A stretch of 64,000 nt of DNA. Source: Sphagnum magellanicum (lineage: Eukaryota; Streptophyta; Sphagnopsida; Sphagnales; Sphagnaceae). Both the position numbers and the translations under genes were made by a program. Each line of letters opens with the position of its first letter. The first letter of the stretch is position 1. This document shows positions 1 to 11,060 of the stretch, one piece after another. The notes beneath the pieces were generated by a model. That model saw only the letters and a program-made list of their open reading frames with translations, made no database searches and was not told the origin of the DNA. Where the stretch lies: positions 14,873,666 through 14,937,665 of the forward strand of contig CM038919.1 of the NCBI GenBank assembly GCA_021904315.1, written 5' to 3'.

Positions 1-165
1 AACTGCCTCTGCACCGCTCTCTTTAACAAAATTTTCTGGCAGCTCAGAGTACTCGACCATCACCAGTGTTTTCCTAGTTTCAAATTCAACTCTTCACTCA
101 AAACTCGACTGTTCCAATTACATAGCAACCCGAATCCCGAATATCATACTAGCAGAGTAATTAGC
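1..165 (+). promoter_or_regulatory. 5' leader of peptide gene copy 1, cut by the window edge
   Basis: This stretch aligns with the leaders of copy 2 (about 7680-7830) and copy 3 (about 50690-50837), sharing the run CACCAGTGTTTTCCTAG and the Ser/Thr-codon-like CA-rich stretch before the ATG. In copy 2 a TATA box lies about 380 bp before the ATG, so the promoter of copy 1 should lie just outside this window. No intron boundary is obvious. Confidence 0.6.
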
Positions 166-663
166 ATGGCGCTGATACTAATTGTTGCTTTGATGCTCGT
201 GGCACTTTTGGACGGAACACAACTGCAACTCGCCACTGCGGTCAGATTACGTGTACCGGGAAACGTCGAGCGTCACTCAAGCCTTTCTAATTGCAAAAGA
301 GCAGAGTCAACAGACGAGTTGCAGCCAGTAGCTGTGGATGTCCAAGCTGCATCTACCATGATCATCATCACACACGGCCAACAAAGTGAAGGCGTTGCTC
401 GTAATCACGAAAATCTGGGGAGATTTGAAGTTGAAGGTGTTCCTTGCAATCACGAAAGCCTTCCGATCTTTGAAGTCGTGCCCCCTGCTGGTACCGTTGA
501 AAAAAGAGAACTCGGCGAGAACTCCTCGAATGCGCACCAACGTGGTCATCATAGAATTCTCGGTGAATCGGACAAAATACGTCGTCATTTTAGAATTCTC
601 GATGCAGAAGACAAAGGTAGCCCAGTACAAGGACCACCAGGCAGCAACCCTATTCATAACTAG
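166..663 (+). CDS. Small secreted protein, candidate peptide-hormone precursor (copy 1)
   Basis: 165 residues. Residues 1-25 are a hydrophobic signal peptide ending ATA, with likely cleavage before VRLR. Then comes a polar, variable region, a 15-residue direct repeat (residues 75-89 and 90-104, core NHExLxxFEV), a KR dibasic site near residue 113, and a second imperfect duplication of 12-13 residues (about 127-151, sharing RIL). The C-terminus, SPVQGPPGSNPIHN, has Pro, Gly, Asn and a terminal His-Asn placed as in CLE peptides (six of twelve consensus positions by my eye), and is also reminiscent of IDA and CEP peptides. The start is supported by a good context (AGCATGG) and by conservation in two other copies. 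Secretion is inferred; hormone function is a hypothesis. The frame is intact and copy 2 keeps the same frame, which argues for a real gene. The only alternative reading is a lineage-specific secreted protein of unknown role. Confidence 0.75.
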   Translation: MALILIVALMLVALLDGTQLQLATAVRLRVPGNVERHSSLSNCKRAESTDELQPVAVDVQAASTMIIITHGQQSEGVARNHENLGRFEVEGVPCNHESLPIFEVVPPAGTVEKRELGENSSNAHQRGHHRILGESDKIRRHFRILDAEDKGSPVQGPPGSNPIHN

Positions 664-1396
664 GTTTTTCTAGTTTCTACCACACGATCAGCAAGCTCTA
701 GTGAATGATCAAATCCGAAATGGGATTCTGTGACCCAACATTGCACCATCCATTGGAAACCCGTTACGACTAGTGGTTCATCAACAAAACAACTTAATTG
801 TACCATTGAAGGTTCCACTATCCTGTAAATTCCTAGAATTTCCACTTCACAATTTACCTCTAGGTAGCTGCCCTATGTATGAAATGGTCAGTATCAGCTG
901 TTACTAGGTAGGTAATGTAAATGGGTTACCTAATATAATAGTTAAAGGCTTGGTAGCAGCTTTTCTTTAATAGCAAAATTTTGCCAAAAAGTGAAATTTT
1001 AAATTTTAACTCGAAAATTAAGTGCTTTCTGAGGGTTTCAATCCCAAGAATTGAGGTGGATGGATGCCGGGAGTAAAAATCCCCATATTTCTATATTTGG
1101 TTTCAAGCCTGTAACGGAAAATTATAGAAGGATGATTAAAGTTTTGTATTTAGTATCTGGTTTATAGCCAGATTTGGCTAAATCTTTCTAGGGATGATCA
1201 CCACTTGGTGACAAACCAAAATTCCTAAAAACTCGCTCCAGTAAATAGATACATGTGGATGCTTTGTACATAGTTAACCATCATGGTTAACTATGTAGGT
1301 CCTGTCCCACATACCATCCATGATCCATCCTACATGGTGCGCTGGTGGCCAGCACCTGTGCTGTGCTGGTTCACTCTGGCCCAATCCTTGGACTCC
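664..1396. repeat. Duplicated 3' flank of peptide gene copy 1
   Basis: This region aligns with 8302-9040 downstream of copy 2 and, for its first 250 bp, with 51296-51560 downstream of copy 3. Shared landmarks are a block around CAGTGCACCATCC, the tract ending in TTACCTCTAGGT, and GAAGGATGATTAAAGTTTTG. It contains no plausible coding frame. It shows that the duplication unit was several kilobases long. Confidence 0.75.
1268..1296. repeat. Perfect 14-bp inverted repeat (palindrome)
   Basis: ACATAGTTAACCAT is followed after one base by its exact reverse complement. The matching place in copy 2's flank (about 8933-8957) still forms an inverted repeat, with changed bases on both arms (TAACTAAC and GTTAGTTA). 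Confidence 0.8.
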
Positions 1397-2367
1397 CAGA
1401 AAATTACAAAGTTTTGTGCATTAGTACAAACATGTTTTCATTCAAAAATTCTTCTATATGAAAAAGTGAAAAGAATTCATTAGTATATTTTTATAAAGTA
1501 ATCCATTGGCTCTTATTAACTTGTGTTATAGTAATGTTGTTAGTAATTGTTGAATAAATTTATGAATTTTTCAAAGTGTGGATTTCATCAAATTTTGTGT
1601 TGTCTTGAAAATTTATCATAATTTAAATCATACCAAAATATGCTAAAAATGTTAGGTTTAATTTTTTATAATATCATAAGCTACAACTTTGTTTTATATT
1701 TCATGTACATTACAACCCATTTACATGTGATAAAAGACTTTTGAAACTTTAAGATTTTGAGAAATATCTTGAAGTTTTACAAAATTCAAATTTTATAACT
1801 TTTCAATTTTGAGTGCTTTTTGAGTGAGATCAATTCATGGTTGGGGTGACAAAAAATGGAAAAAAAATTCCATGATTTTAGGCTACTTTCCCAAGGGAGG
1901 ACATTAGTAAAAAAAAGTAGAAAATATGTGAATAAAAAAATATATGGTGCATTATATTGATTGTTGGGTAAAAATTATAAGTTAATTAGTTAAAAAATAA
2001 GGTATATGTTATCAAATAATCAATTTAATTATAATACAATGTATGTAATAATCTGAAATAATATATCATAATTATTATAGGGTGGCTTAACATGTATATA
2101 TTAAAAAATTAGATAATAATAGGGTGATAAAAATTAAGTTGGACAATTATCTAATACCCACTTAAAAATGGTCGTTTTAACACATGTAGATCTCAAATTT
2201 TACACTAAGTCCCCCCCCCCCCAACCCCCAAATGTTACTTTTACAAATAATATTTACATTTAAACATATTTAAAACTACTTTGGGTTCATCCAATTCATC
2301 CTCAACAAAAGCATGTCTTGTAGCTTGTCCCATCCACACATGATACAATTCAAAATCAACAAAATTT
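1397..2367. other. AT-rich intergenic DNA, no gene seen
   Basis: Mostly A/T with short open frames that look random. A run of about 13 C residues sits at 2211-2222. I see no transposon ends or coding signal here. Confidence 0.6.
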
Positions 2368-2870
2368 CACTACTACAATTCATAGTTTCTTTTGTCGAAG
2401 CATTTAATAATAAAGGACCCCATTTGGACATGTTTCAAAAAGACCATCATATCAATTTGGACTTATTCAACATGATTGGTGGTCTTTTCAATTGGCAAAA
2501 TGTTGGACTATTTAACTAATCATTTTGATTGGTGGACAATGGACTATTTGATTGGTCACATTTTTACCTTAATTTTTTTAAATTGGATTGCTACCAAAAA
2601 TAATATTTTTGTGTAGATAGGTGGCAAGTTGTAAAAAAAAATAAGTAGGTGGGTGATGTGATAGCTCAACCTTGCCTACTTAATTTAATTTAACCTACTT
2701 GACCTCCTATCCTAACCCTTTAAACATGTATATAGGTTGCAAGTATTAAGAATTGAACCCTTCGTCTCCCCAATGATAATCCAAATCTTTATCAATGGAC
2801 TACATTTTTCAAAGTTGACAAGACTTGTAAAATTTTTAATTTCACTTTCTATTTCACATCATTCATTATG
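2368..2870 (-). mobile_element. CACTA-like terminus, family D, reverse orientation
   Basis: Begins CACTACTACAATTC, the CACTA-type start. The following 500 bp match the reverse complement of the right ends at 15039-15372 and 37630-38177: phrases about TGGACTATTTGA-like motifs, a GTAGGTGGG tract, then a block resembling CCCAATGATAATCC. Only one end is recognised; the partner end was not found. Non-autonomous and decayed. Confidence 0.55.
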
Positions 2871-4920
2871 TAAGTAAGTAAAAACATTAAGTAATTAATC
2901 TAAGTGGGTTGCACAATGGTTGGTAGGTAGAAGGGGTAAGTAAGTAAGTAGTTTGTAATCTATAGGAAATAGGTACGTAATTAGGGAGGTTATGGGCAAA
3001 CCTATCCTTGGGTGATACAATTAGGAACATCACACCTTATACCCATCAAATTTTAAAAATTCATAGAAAACACTTAAATAAATATTTTCACAATTGTTTT
3101 TAATGAATACATTTATTAAGTTTCATAGATTTTGAAATTTCAATAATATCAAGAATATTGTGTATTTTGATATTCCTAATCATTGCATTTAAGAAAAGTT
3201 TTACAAACATAACACTAATTCCTATCTTTGAACTTTTTAATCAAAAACACAAATTTGAAACATGATTTGAGAATTTTCTTGGTAATTTTTTCTAAGGTAG
3301 TTTTGAAGTCATTCTATTTGATTAAGTAATTAATTGGGTAAATATAATTTAGTTATGAATTTTCAAATTTATTTATTTTAATTCCTAAAAATGCCATTTT
3401 TACTAGGAATACAATTTTTTAACATTTTTCATTTTTTTCATTCCAAAATAAACTTTAATCCATATGTTAGTGCATGCAATGGATAAACACAAGGGAAAAA
3501 AATTATAGTTATGAAAACATTTTTAAAAAAGGGCCTAAAAAAATGATTTGACCACTTTTGGTTCCTTAACCATTCCTTGAGATAGTTCCTAATGGTACCA
3601 CCCAAGGATTGGTTCACCCTTGTAGGAAATAAAAAGCAGTTAGGTGGGAAAATTTAAGTAAGTATGAGGTATGAAGTAGGTAAATAATTAGGTAAGTAAA
3701 TATGTATAATGGTATGTGGGAAATAGGAGGTAAATAATTAGGTCGGTATGTAAATTGGTAGGTAGGTAAGTAGTAAGAAAGTTGGTATGTTGGTAGGCCT
3801 AGACCATTACCTAGCTTAGTTTGTAATTATAACCTAACTTAGTTTATAGTTATATGCCTTCATTATTACAAAATGTGGGTGCAATTCACTAATCCCCATT
3901 CATTAGGCCAATGAATTCACTACTTCCCCACTAGGTCCCATTCGTTATGACAAGTGAATTCATTCAACACCAAATGAAATCACTTGACATACAAAGACAC
4001 CTTTTGTTGGAATGCTTTTAGGTAACATAGGATGTCCCATTTGATTATAACAACATTGGGGTGCAAACAAGTTCAAACAAATTATTAACCATATCAAATC
4101 ATGTCAAATTTTTGCAATACTTGTTACTTTTGCCTATGTGTTACCATTTTAATAACACATAACTCACAAAACATTATGTTTAATGAATAATATGTATTAT
4201 GGATGCTGAAAAATGTAAATTGAATTAGGACATGTTCTAATTGAATTTTGGTTTGAATTTAAAACCTTCAAAGTTGAGCAAGTGTAGCTTCATTGAGCAT
4301 GTATTTTCACTGAAAACCCTTAATTTTCATGATATAAAAATTTTAATTTTGAAAATTTTTGTACTAATTGGGTACTTTAATTTATAAAACACACCTAACA
4401 AGCAATCAAAATATTAAGAAATTATAATTTCATTCTTTTCAAAATTCAAGGTCTATTCGATGATCATGAATTCTTTACCACATGTAATTTATGTGGTGCA
4501 ATGTACATAGTGTCGAAGAAAAAAATTCTTATTTTAATGTAAGCAATTCAAGAATGAAATCCTATATGTGCTTTTACATGAGTGGATTATTAATCAAACA
4601 CACTACAAAAGTTCATGCATTTTTTAAAATATTTTTCTATCTAGAATCATCTTTTAAAAGTTAATTAAATGATTATAATAAAGCCCAATTAAGCTAGTTG
4701 TGATCAATTTGCAACAAATCCCAATGCAAAATTATATGTGAGCACAACACACCAATCAATTGAGTACAACTAGATTCTATTTTGTGTCACCAACAAATAA
4801 CATAACAAAGTTCATTTGTCAAATTTTTGGATGCTGCAACTAATGTCATTTTCTTTTCATCCATCATCCATGACCCTAAATGGGTATCTCCCCATCCAAT
4901 AGAATCCAATGACCCAAGAA
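2871..4920. other. AT-rich DNA with GTAG/GTAAG tracts, no gene seen
   Basis: Stretches at 2925-2990 and 3655-3790 are degenerate tetranucleotide-like repeats of TAGGTAAG/GTAGGTAG. A possible CACTA-type start (CACTACAAAAGTTC) lies at 4601, without a recognised partner. No coding frame looks real. Confidence 0.5.
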
Positions 4921-5290
4921 GCTCAGTTTGAAAGCTTGTATGTTCCCTCTTGATGATTGTGGCGTGTTCGTTGCAGGGTCAAAGGTGACCGTGTGTCCTG
5001 AAGCTCATGTGTGTAACCTATTGCATTCTGCACATCATTGAGATGCTATGGAGTGTCATATGTTGCATCGTGTACATCTCTAAGATGCTTGGGAGTCAAC
5101 GTGTGTGCAGGAGCGAACGTGTGTGCATTCTCCAAACATTTTTTGCCTCACAATGAATGTTGCAAGGAACGACCATATGCTGTAGAGGTCAGTACTCAAA
5201 AGAGTGGCACACACCAAGAAATGAGCTTGTCCACTACAAGTCTTGTAAATATTGCTTGATTGATTCTGCGGCCGTTCAACCTGAGATCAT
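4921..5290. other. GC-richer island with internal repeat, unassigned
   Basis: Base composition is visibly more balanced than the surroundings, and a CGTGTGTGC motif recurs. The unit around GATGCTATGGAGTG (from about 5040) is repeated imperfectly about 50 bp later as GATGCTTGGGAGTC. A 73-residue Cys-rich plus-strand frame exists at 5038-5259, but it has no signal peptide and no relative here. A captured gene fragment or an old exon is possible; I cannot name it. Confidence 0.3.
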
Positions 5291-5600
5291 TATCGATCAC
5301 AGTAAGCATGTTTGCAAGTAGCAGCAAGGACCTCAGAGCCCAGAACCCACATACCATGGTGTTGTCTGGATGAACTAGGAGATGGAATCTTCCTTTTTTT
5401 TATTGTTGTTTTTTCTGGCCATAGTGAACCAGCACCCACCAGTGCACCATCCACTGGATGCCTGTTATTACTCAATTGTGGATGAACGTCAACTAGTTAA
5501 TATTTGGTTTCACCCTGGTAACCAATTCTGTAGGAAATAGACAGTTAGGAAAATAAGCAACTACTAGGTAAGTAGATGGTTTATACATAGGTAAGGGCTG
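5291..5600. repeat. Fragment resembling the 3' flank of the peptide genes
   Basis: The stretch around 5427-5480 (CCACCAGTGCACCATCCA, then a CTGGATGCCTGTTA-like block) resembles 740-780 and 8355-8400, which follow copies 1 and 2. A GTAAGTAG tract follows, as it does after copies 2 and 3. It may mark an older, mostly lost duplication. Confidence 0.45.
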
Positions 5601-5869
5601 TTTTTACTACCTACCTACTAACAACCCACTTGTGGGTTCTTAGTAAGTAGATAAGGAAAAAAAGCAACTGACCTAACCACGATGGTTAGGTAAGGAATTG
5701 GAACCCACCAGAAAATTGTTTCCTGATCACTTACCTTTCATCCTTTGTGGTGTGCTGGTGGGTACTGGTTCGTTGTGGCTGTCAAACTGCACCCAAAAAA
5801 TTTTAACAATTTGAAGGTAGGTACGAAAAAAATCTTAATACTGCAAGTCACCCCAGGTTGTCTACATTT

Positions 5870-7452
5870 TAGATTGTCAGATTATGCAGTATGTCAACTT
5901 TGGGATCTCCTCTTGTATACATGTTGGTCTGGGGCGGCAGATTATGCAATTTTCTGGACCACATTATATGACATAATCTTTCAATGATGATCATTGACCA
6001 TATGAACCAAAATGTGTCTGTTTAAAATGTTTTTTTTTTAAATCGTTGAATCTGTCACCCCAGACCTTAACCCCTAAATATCACTGTATTTCTGAATTCC
6101 CTAATGTTTAGGGGTTAATTTCATGGAATGGCCTTTCCCATTACATTGGGTGCACCCCCTGGCTTATTCAAACACGTCACTTGGTGCCTTACCCAACATA
6201 TTGGGCAGGTTGTCAACCATTCTACAAGCCTTGGGTGAACAAGCACTGACAATGGTATGCTGGTAAATACTCCAAATATTTTGTTGTGAGACAAAATTAG
6301 GGTGAAATTTGACATTCCTTAGATGAACTATGGCAGGGTTTCATCATCAATGTGGCCCTTTCCTTACTGAAGGTCAAGGTACCAGTGCAGAAGGTGCTGG
6401 TTCGTCCTGGCCATTCCATAGTGCATTATTCATTACCTTAGGTTTCACAATATGATGACCTTCCAAATTGGATGTTATAGGGGAAGCCCTGCCCTGCCAG
6501 AGTGAACCAGAACCCAAAGCTACTATATCAACCCTTAAATGTTAGGGTAGGTCCCATCTTAGTGCACTTTCCCTTGGGATCTCAGAATCCTTGACTATGG
6601 GGGCCAAACAATGCTAGATTTGAACTCAGAGACCCTGATTTAGTCTAAGCATGTGATATTTCTAATATTTGTAAATAATTAAATGGATTTTGGGATTTAC
6701 CATGGTACCAGCTTGGGTGCCTGTTCACCCAAGGCAGCCTGCTCCCACATGCCTCCTGGAGTTTGAGGTCCATAGCCTTGACCCCAACACCCTCTGGCTC
6801 CGCCCTCAAGGCTATGACTCTCAAAGTACGGTAGGCCAGTGGGAGCACACCTTCCCTTAAAGGGTTTTTTCTTCAAACGGCTGAAAGTCTGACATTGGTC
6901 ATGCCGAAGGGTCGTTGAATAGGTGAACTACTCTTGTGTGTGTGGAGGTGCTTTCAAATAGGAAAAAAAGACCTTGGATTGCTTTATTTTCCAGCCATAA
7001 GTTCTCTTGGTGCACTACTGAACAGAAATTCGTGGGAAGGACATCATTAGGCTTTCCCCTGTCATATGGTGGGCCTGTCCGCAGAGCTTTCAGAATCTCT
7101 TGTCTCCAAGGTCGCGGTGAAGCAGCCGGCTCTGACTAAATTGATAAAGCATCCGTTGATCAATTATCCAATGTCACATATTGCTTTCATGGCCAACAAC
7201 ATTTTCATGTTGACCAGTACCCAACAACTCACTTTTTCCCTTTGATATGTGGCCTCTTTGACAATCATACCGATTCCCTGCCCCACAATCTAAATGTAAA
7301 TTATTATGGTGGTGGAAGACTTCTTTGTGCGGAAGGAAATTGGAAGACTTGGGAGTCGGCATCGTCGGGAAGTCTGCAGGTCAAAACGTGAGGGCTCACA
7401 AACGCTAGTCTTTTGTGGTCGAGAAATGGAAAACGCGACAGACTCCAGATTC
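5870..7452. repeat. Duplicated 5' flank of peptide gene copy 2
   Basis: Aligns along its length with about 48840-50458 upstream of copy 3. Shared landmarks include a CAGATTATG...ACATAATCT inverted repeat with about 23 bases between arms, GATGATCATTGA-like sequence, a GTGGGAGCA block, and the final 150 bp before the TATA box, where identity is highest. Scattered short frames here are not conserved as proteins. High identity near the TATA box suggests a retained promoter. Confidence 0.7.
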
Positions 7453-7460
7453 CTATAAAA
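7453..7460 (+). promoter_or_regulatory. TATA box of peptide gene copy 2
   Basis: CTATAAAA sits in a conserved block shared with copy 3. It lies about 370 bp before the ATG, implying a leader of roughly 340 nt if transcription starts about 30 bp downstream and there is no leader intron. The corresponding site in copy 3 reads CTATGAAA. Confidence 0.65.
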
Positions 7461-7830
7461 TCCCGCTAGTTCACATTTAACTGCATAGTGCTCCATAGTC
7501 CTACACACCCAGATTCATTAAGTTGCAAAGATCGATGCATATCCATCACATTTCAATTTAGCTCGCAGTACGCAATTAGTGATAGGTCAAGGCTGCGTGA
7601 CAAATCATCTCACCCATTAGACACACCTTCGATTGGTTGAACCAGCTTAGCCCTAGAGCTACAACGGCTGTCGCTGAACCGCTGTGATCTTAACATTTTT
7701 TTTCTGTCAGCTCAGATCACTCGATCATCACCAGTGTTTTCCTAGTTGCAAATCCAGCTCTTCACTCACAACTCGATTGTTCCATAAGATAGCAACCTGA
7801 ATCCTCAATATCATACGAGCAATAAGTAGC

Positions 7831-8301
7831 ATGGCGCTGATAGCAATTGTTGCTTTGCTGATCGTGGCATTTTTGCACGGAACACAACTGCAGGTAGCCA
7901 CTGCGGTCAGATTACGTGGACAGGGAAGCATCGATCCTCACTCACGCCTTTCTAATTCCGAAAGAGCAGAGTCAACAGACGAGCTGCCAGTAGTGCAGGT
8001 TAATAATACTATGGATGTCCAAGCTGCACCTACCATCGCTACGATCATCACACACGGCCAACAAAGTGAAGGCGTTCCTCGTAATCACAAAAATCTTGGG
8101 AGATTTGAAGTTGAAGGTGTTCCTCGCAATCACGAAAGCCTTCCAATCTTTGAAGACGTGCCCCATGCTGGTACCGTTGAAAAAAGAGAACTCGGCGAGA
8201 TCCCCTCGAATGTAGACCAACGTAGTCAATTTAAAGTTACCTTGGACAAAGCAAGTCCTGTACCGGGAACACCAGACGGCAACAATGGCGGTCACAACTA
8301 G
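7831..8301 (+). CDS. Small secreted protein, candidate peptide-hormone precursor (copy 2)
   Basis: 156 residues, clearly paralogous to the protein at 166-663. It has the same signal peptide design (residues 1-25, ending ATA), the same AESTDEL region, the same 15-residue direct repeat (80-94 and 95-109), and the same KR site. The second duplication of copy 1 is absent, and a single unit leads to a C-terminus SPVPGTPDGNNGGHN. This keeps SPV, a Pro/Gly core and the terminal HN but differs in between; VPGTPD resembles the VPxGPD core of CLE peptides with extra residues before HN. Start context is AGCATGG. A TATA box lies upstream and the frame has no damage, so expression is plausible. Receptor, processing and role are unknown. 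Confidence 0.8.
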   Translation: MALIAIVALLIVAFLHGTQLQVATAVRLRGQGSIDPHSRLSNSERAESTDELPVVQVNNTMDVQAAPTIATIITHGQQSEGVPRNHKNLGRFEVEGVPRNHESLPIFEDVPHAGTVEKRELGEIPSNVDQRSQFKVTLDKASPVPGTPDGNNGGHN

Positions 8302-9040
8302 GAGTTTTTAGCACACAATCAACAAGCTCTAGTGTTGGGATTAGTGACGCGCCACTTACCCACCAGTGCACCATCCATTGGAAACCAGTTATGACTTATT
8401 TGTACGTGGTTAGTAACTCAGTTACCATTGAAGGTTCTATTATCATATAAACTCTCTATTCCCACTTCACACTACCTCTAGGTGCCTGCCTACGTAAGTT
8501 GGTAAGTCTTTTATGTGACTACTATGCAAGTCATGTAAGTGGTTATTATGTATGTAGGAAAGTAAGGTGCGAGGTGCTTATTGGGTAGGTAGGAGTCAAG
8601 TTTTTTTTATTGGCCAATTTTCTCCCCAAAGAAATAATAATTGAAGGTTTTTTATTGCCAAAAAGTGGGGGAAAATAAAAGAGTGAAAATTTCCAGGTTT
8701 TCATATTTGGCTTTCAGTGTGTAGCAGGAAAAACATAGAAGGATGATTAAAGTTTTGTGCTTCATATCTGGTTTATGCTCAAATTTAACTAAATATTTCT
8801 AAGGATGGATGATCATCACGCTTTTTACATCTTCCTGGATGATCAGTGTCACTCCCCATAGAAACAAAAATTCTTAGAAAAAATCACTAGTAGGTAGATA
8901 CATGTGGATGGTTAGTACGTAACTAACCACCATAGTTAGTTATGGGACAAAGATAGAATGAAAAAGTAGATCATGTCCACATACCAAGTATGATCCATCC
9001 TACGTGGTGCACTGGTGGGTCGCTGGTTAACTATGTCCCA
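8302..9040. repeat. Duplicated 3' flank of peptide gene copy 2
   Basis: Counterpart of 664-1396. Contains the CAGTGCACCATCC block, a GTAAGT/GTAGG tract at 8480-8600, the GAAGGATGATTAAAGTTTTG match and the altered palindrome near 8933-8957. No coding frame. Confidence 0.7.
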
Positions 9041-10640
9041 CATTTTGTGCCCCTTCCATTAGCACAGGCCAAAAATGGTGACAAACAGTTTTGTAAATAA
9101 AAGTTTTATGCAGCCAATGAGAAAGCTCAGCATCCACTCAAGATAAGGGGTCCAGTTTTCTCCTTTCTGGTGAGGAGGGGTGCGAGATTTTGTGTTTTTT
9201 TCATTGTTCCCAATGTGTTCCCATCATGTTCCCCAAGTACCCAAATTGTTCCTGAAGACATTGTCAATAGCACTTCAGATTTTGGTAGGCAAAGTGGTCA
9301 AGATTATCCTCAGGTCCAAGGAAATGCATGTCACACTATATTTTGCAGGAAATTCCCAAGAGTTCAATCACAATTTTGGATAGTTTTCTCATACCTTTGA
9401 CTATTGAAATAAAAAAAGAAGGTTTTCAGCTTAGATAAATTCAAAGCATTTAGCAATAACATCATTTTTAAGGATGATTTGTGGTCCTAACACAAAATGG
9501 GCAGGACATGTGACATTCCATTCTTACCAATTTGGCACATATAAGTACCATGAAGAATGTATAGAATTGGAATGATTTTGTTTGGTGGCCTATGCATCTA
9601 CAAACAATATAGAATGTACTGGTTAATTTGATCTATATGGCCATTGGGTATTTTTATGTAGTAGAACTTATGGAATATTGGTCATCATGAAAAAAACTTC
9701 TCTACAGTATGAAAATATGAAAAGTTAAAACAATTTTCATCTTTTATTCATAATTTGTACTTTGGAGAGATATGCATTAACATGTCCCAAACGCAAAGAT
9801 GTGTATGAAATGAAAAGGATGACAAATATGAATTCATCATCCAAGTTTTAAGTGGATTGACATGTTGATCAATATCCATCCTAGTCTTGATTGACTCAAG
9901 ACGAAGGCATATTCTATTAGACACAAAAAGTGATCAAACGACAAATGCACTCTCATAAAATCATATTTTGGACACATAAATGGAAGAAAGTAGAGTCAAA
10001 ATATTTTCAATTGTTACACCAATTTTGGAGCCATTGAATTAATAGGAAGTTGTATACAAAGTTTGCAAAACATTAATATAATTAAAGTAGTTAACAAGTA
10101 TATTTGAAAATGGTTGGTGAATACGACGTTCAAACATATTTTTACATTAGAAGTAGAAAGTAAAATATTTCAATATTTCATCTACTTGAAACCAATCTTA
10201 TAACAAATTGAGTTTTGTTTGCCTTTTGTTTCATTTGTAAAAATCTATCTAAATGCACATTTTATATGTTATCATTCAATATCATTGTTATAAAGTCAAA
10301 AAAATATTCATATTGATCATTGTAATAAATATATTTGAAAATTTAATACATTATTTTTCATTTATGTTGAAAAGGATGATGAAATGTTTATTGAATTGTT
10401 CTTTCACCCCTCACAATGATTTGTTGGTTCCTTATCCAAAATGCCACATGGAAGCAAAAAAATTCAACCTAATTGCCACATGGAGGATAATCCTATCCAA
10501 AGAAACATGAACATATGATGTCTCGTAATTGGATAAAATTAATCTATAAATTTGAAACAATTCATTTGTCCCTAAAATGAAATGTTGGGACAAGATTTGG
10601 TTGAAGTCTTATAGTTGTTCCTAACATGTAGACTCAATTT
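9041..10640. other. AT-rich intergenic DNA, no gene seen
   Basis: A short block at about 9170-9235 (TTGTTCCCAATGTGTTCCC) recurs at about 49515-49545 upstream of copy 3, so it is a dispersed repeat. The rest is AT-rich with chance frames, including one of 85 codons at 10253. Confidence 0.5.
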
Positions 10641-11060
10641 AAATTAATTTGGTTAATGTAGGTGGGAAGTGTAAGTGGGTAGCTAGGTTCTAGGTAGCTA
10701 TGTTAAGTAAGCTAGGTACATAGGTTAGATAAGGTAACTATGTCAAGCTACCTACGTAGGTTAGAAAAAAAACTGATTGAAATAATATGATGGCACAAAA
10801 TATTGTTTTTGAAGTTTTGGTGTAATGGTTGACTTGGTCCCCCAACATGGAAGTGAATTGATCAATTCACATCTTCAAGATCAACCTTACAACTTGACTA
10901 TATGTTTAGCATGGGCCCAAGTTGCTAATTAGGTTATAACCTAGTCAAGGCATAGGCCTAGGTTGTCAATGTAGGTTAAACTTAGGTTAGCTAGGCTACT
11001 TACACTAAGCTTAAGTACACCCCATGTTGTTTGCCATAGGTTGCTTGTAAATTAATTATT
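10641..11060. repeat. Degenerate TAGGTTA/GTAGG tract
   Basis: About 400 bp of short degenerate motifs of the type TAGGTAG, AGGTTAG and GCTAGG, with interruptions. Similar tracts lie next to several transposon-like ends in this window. A C-run (eight C) follows near 11083. Confidence 0.5.

Noticed and set aside
307-657. 116- and 107-codon minus-strand frames opposite the two peptide genes
   Set aside because: They are shadows of the plus-strand frames. The plus strand has the signal peptide, good start context and TATA box.
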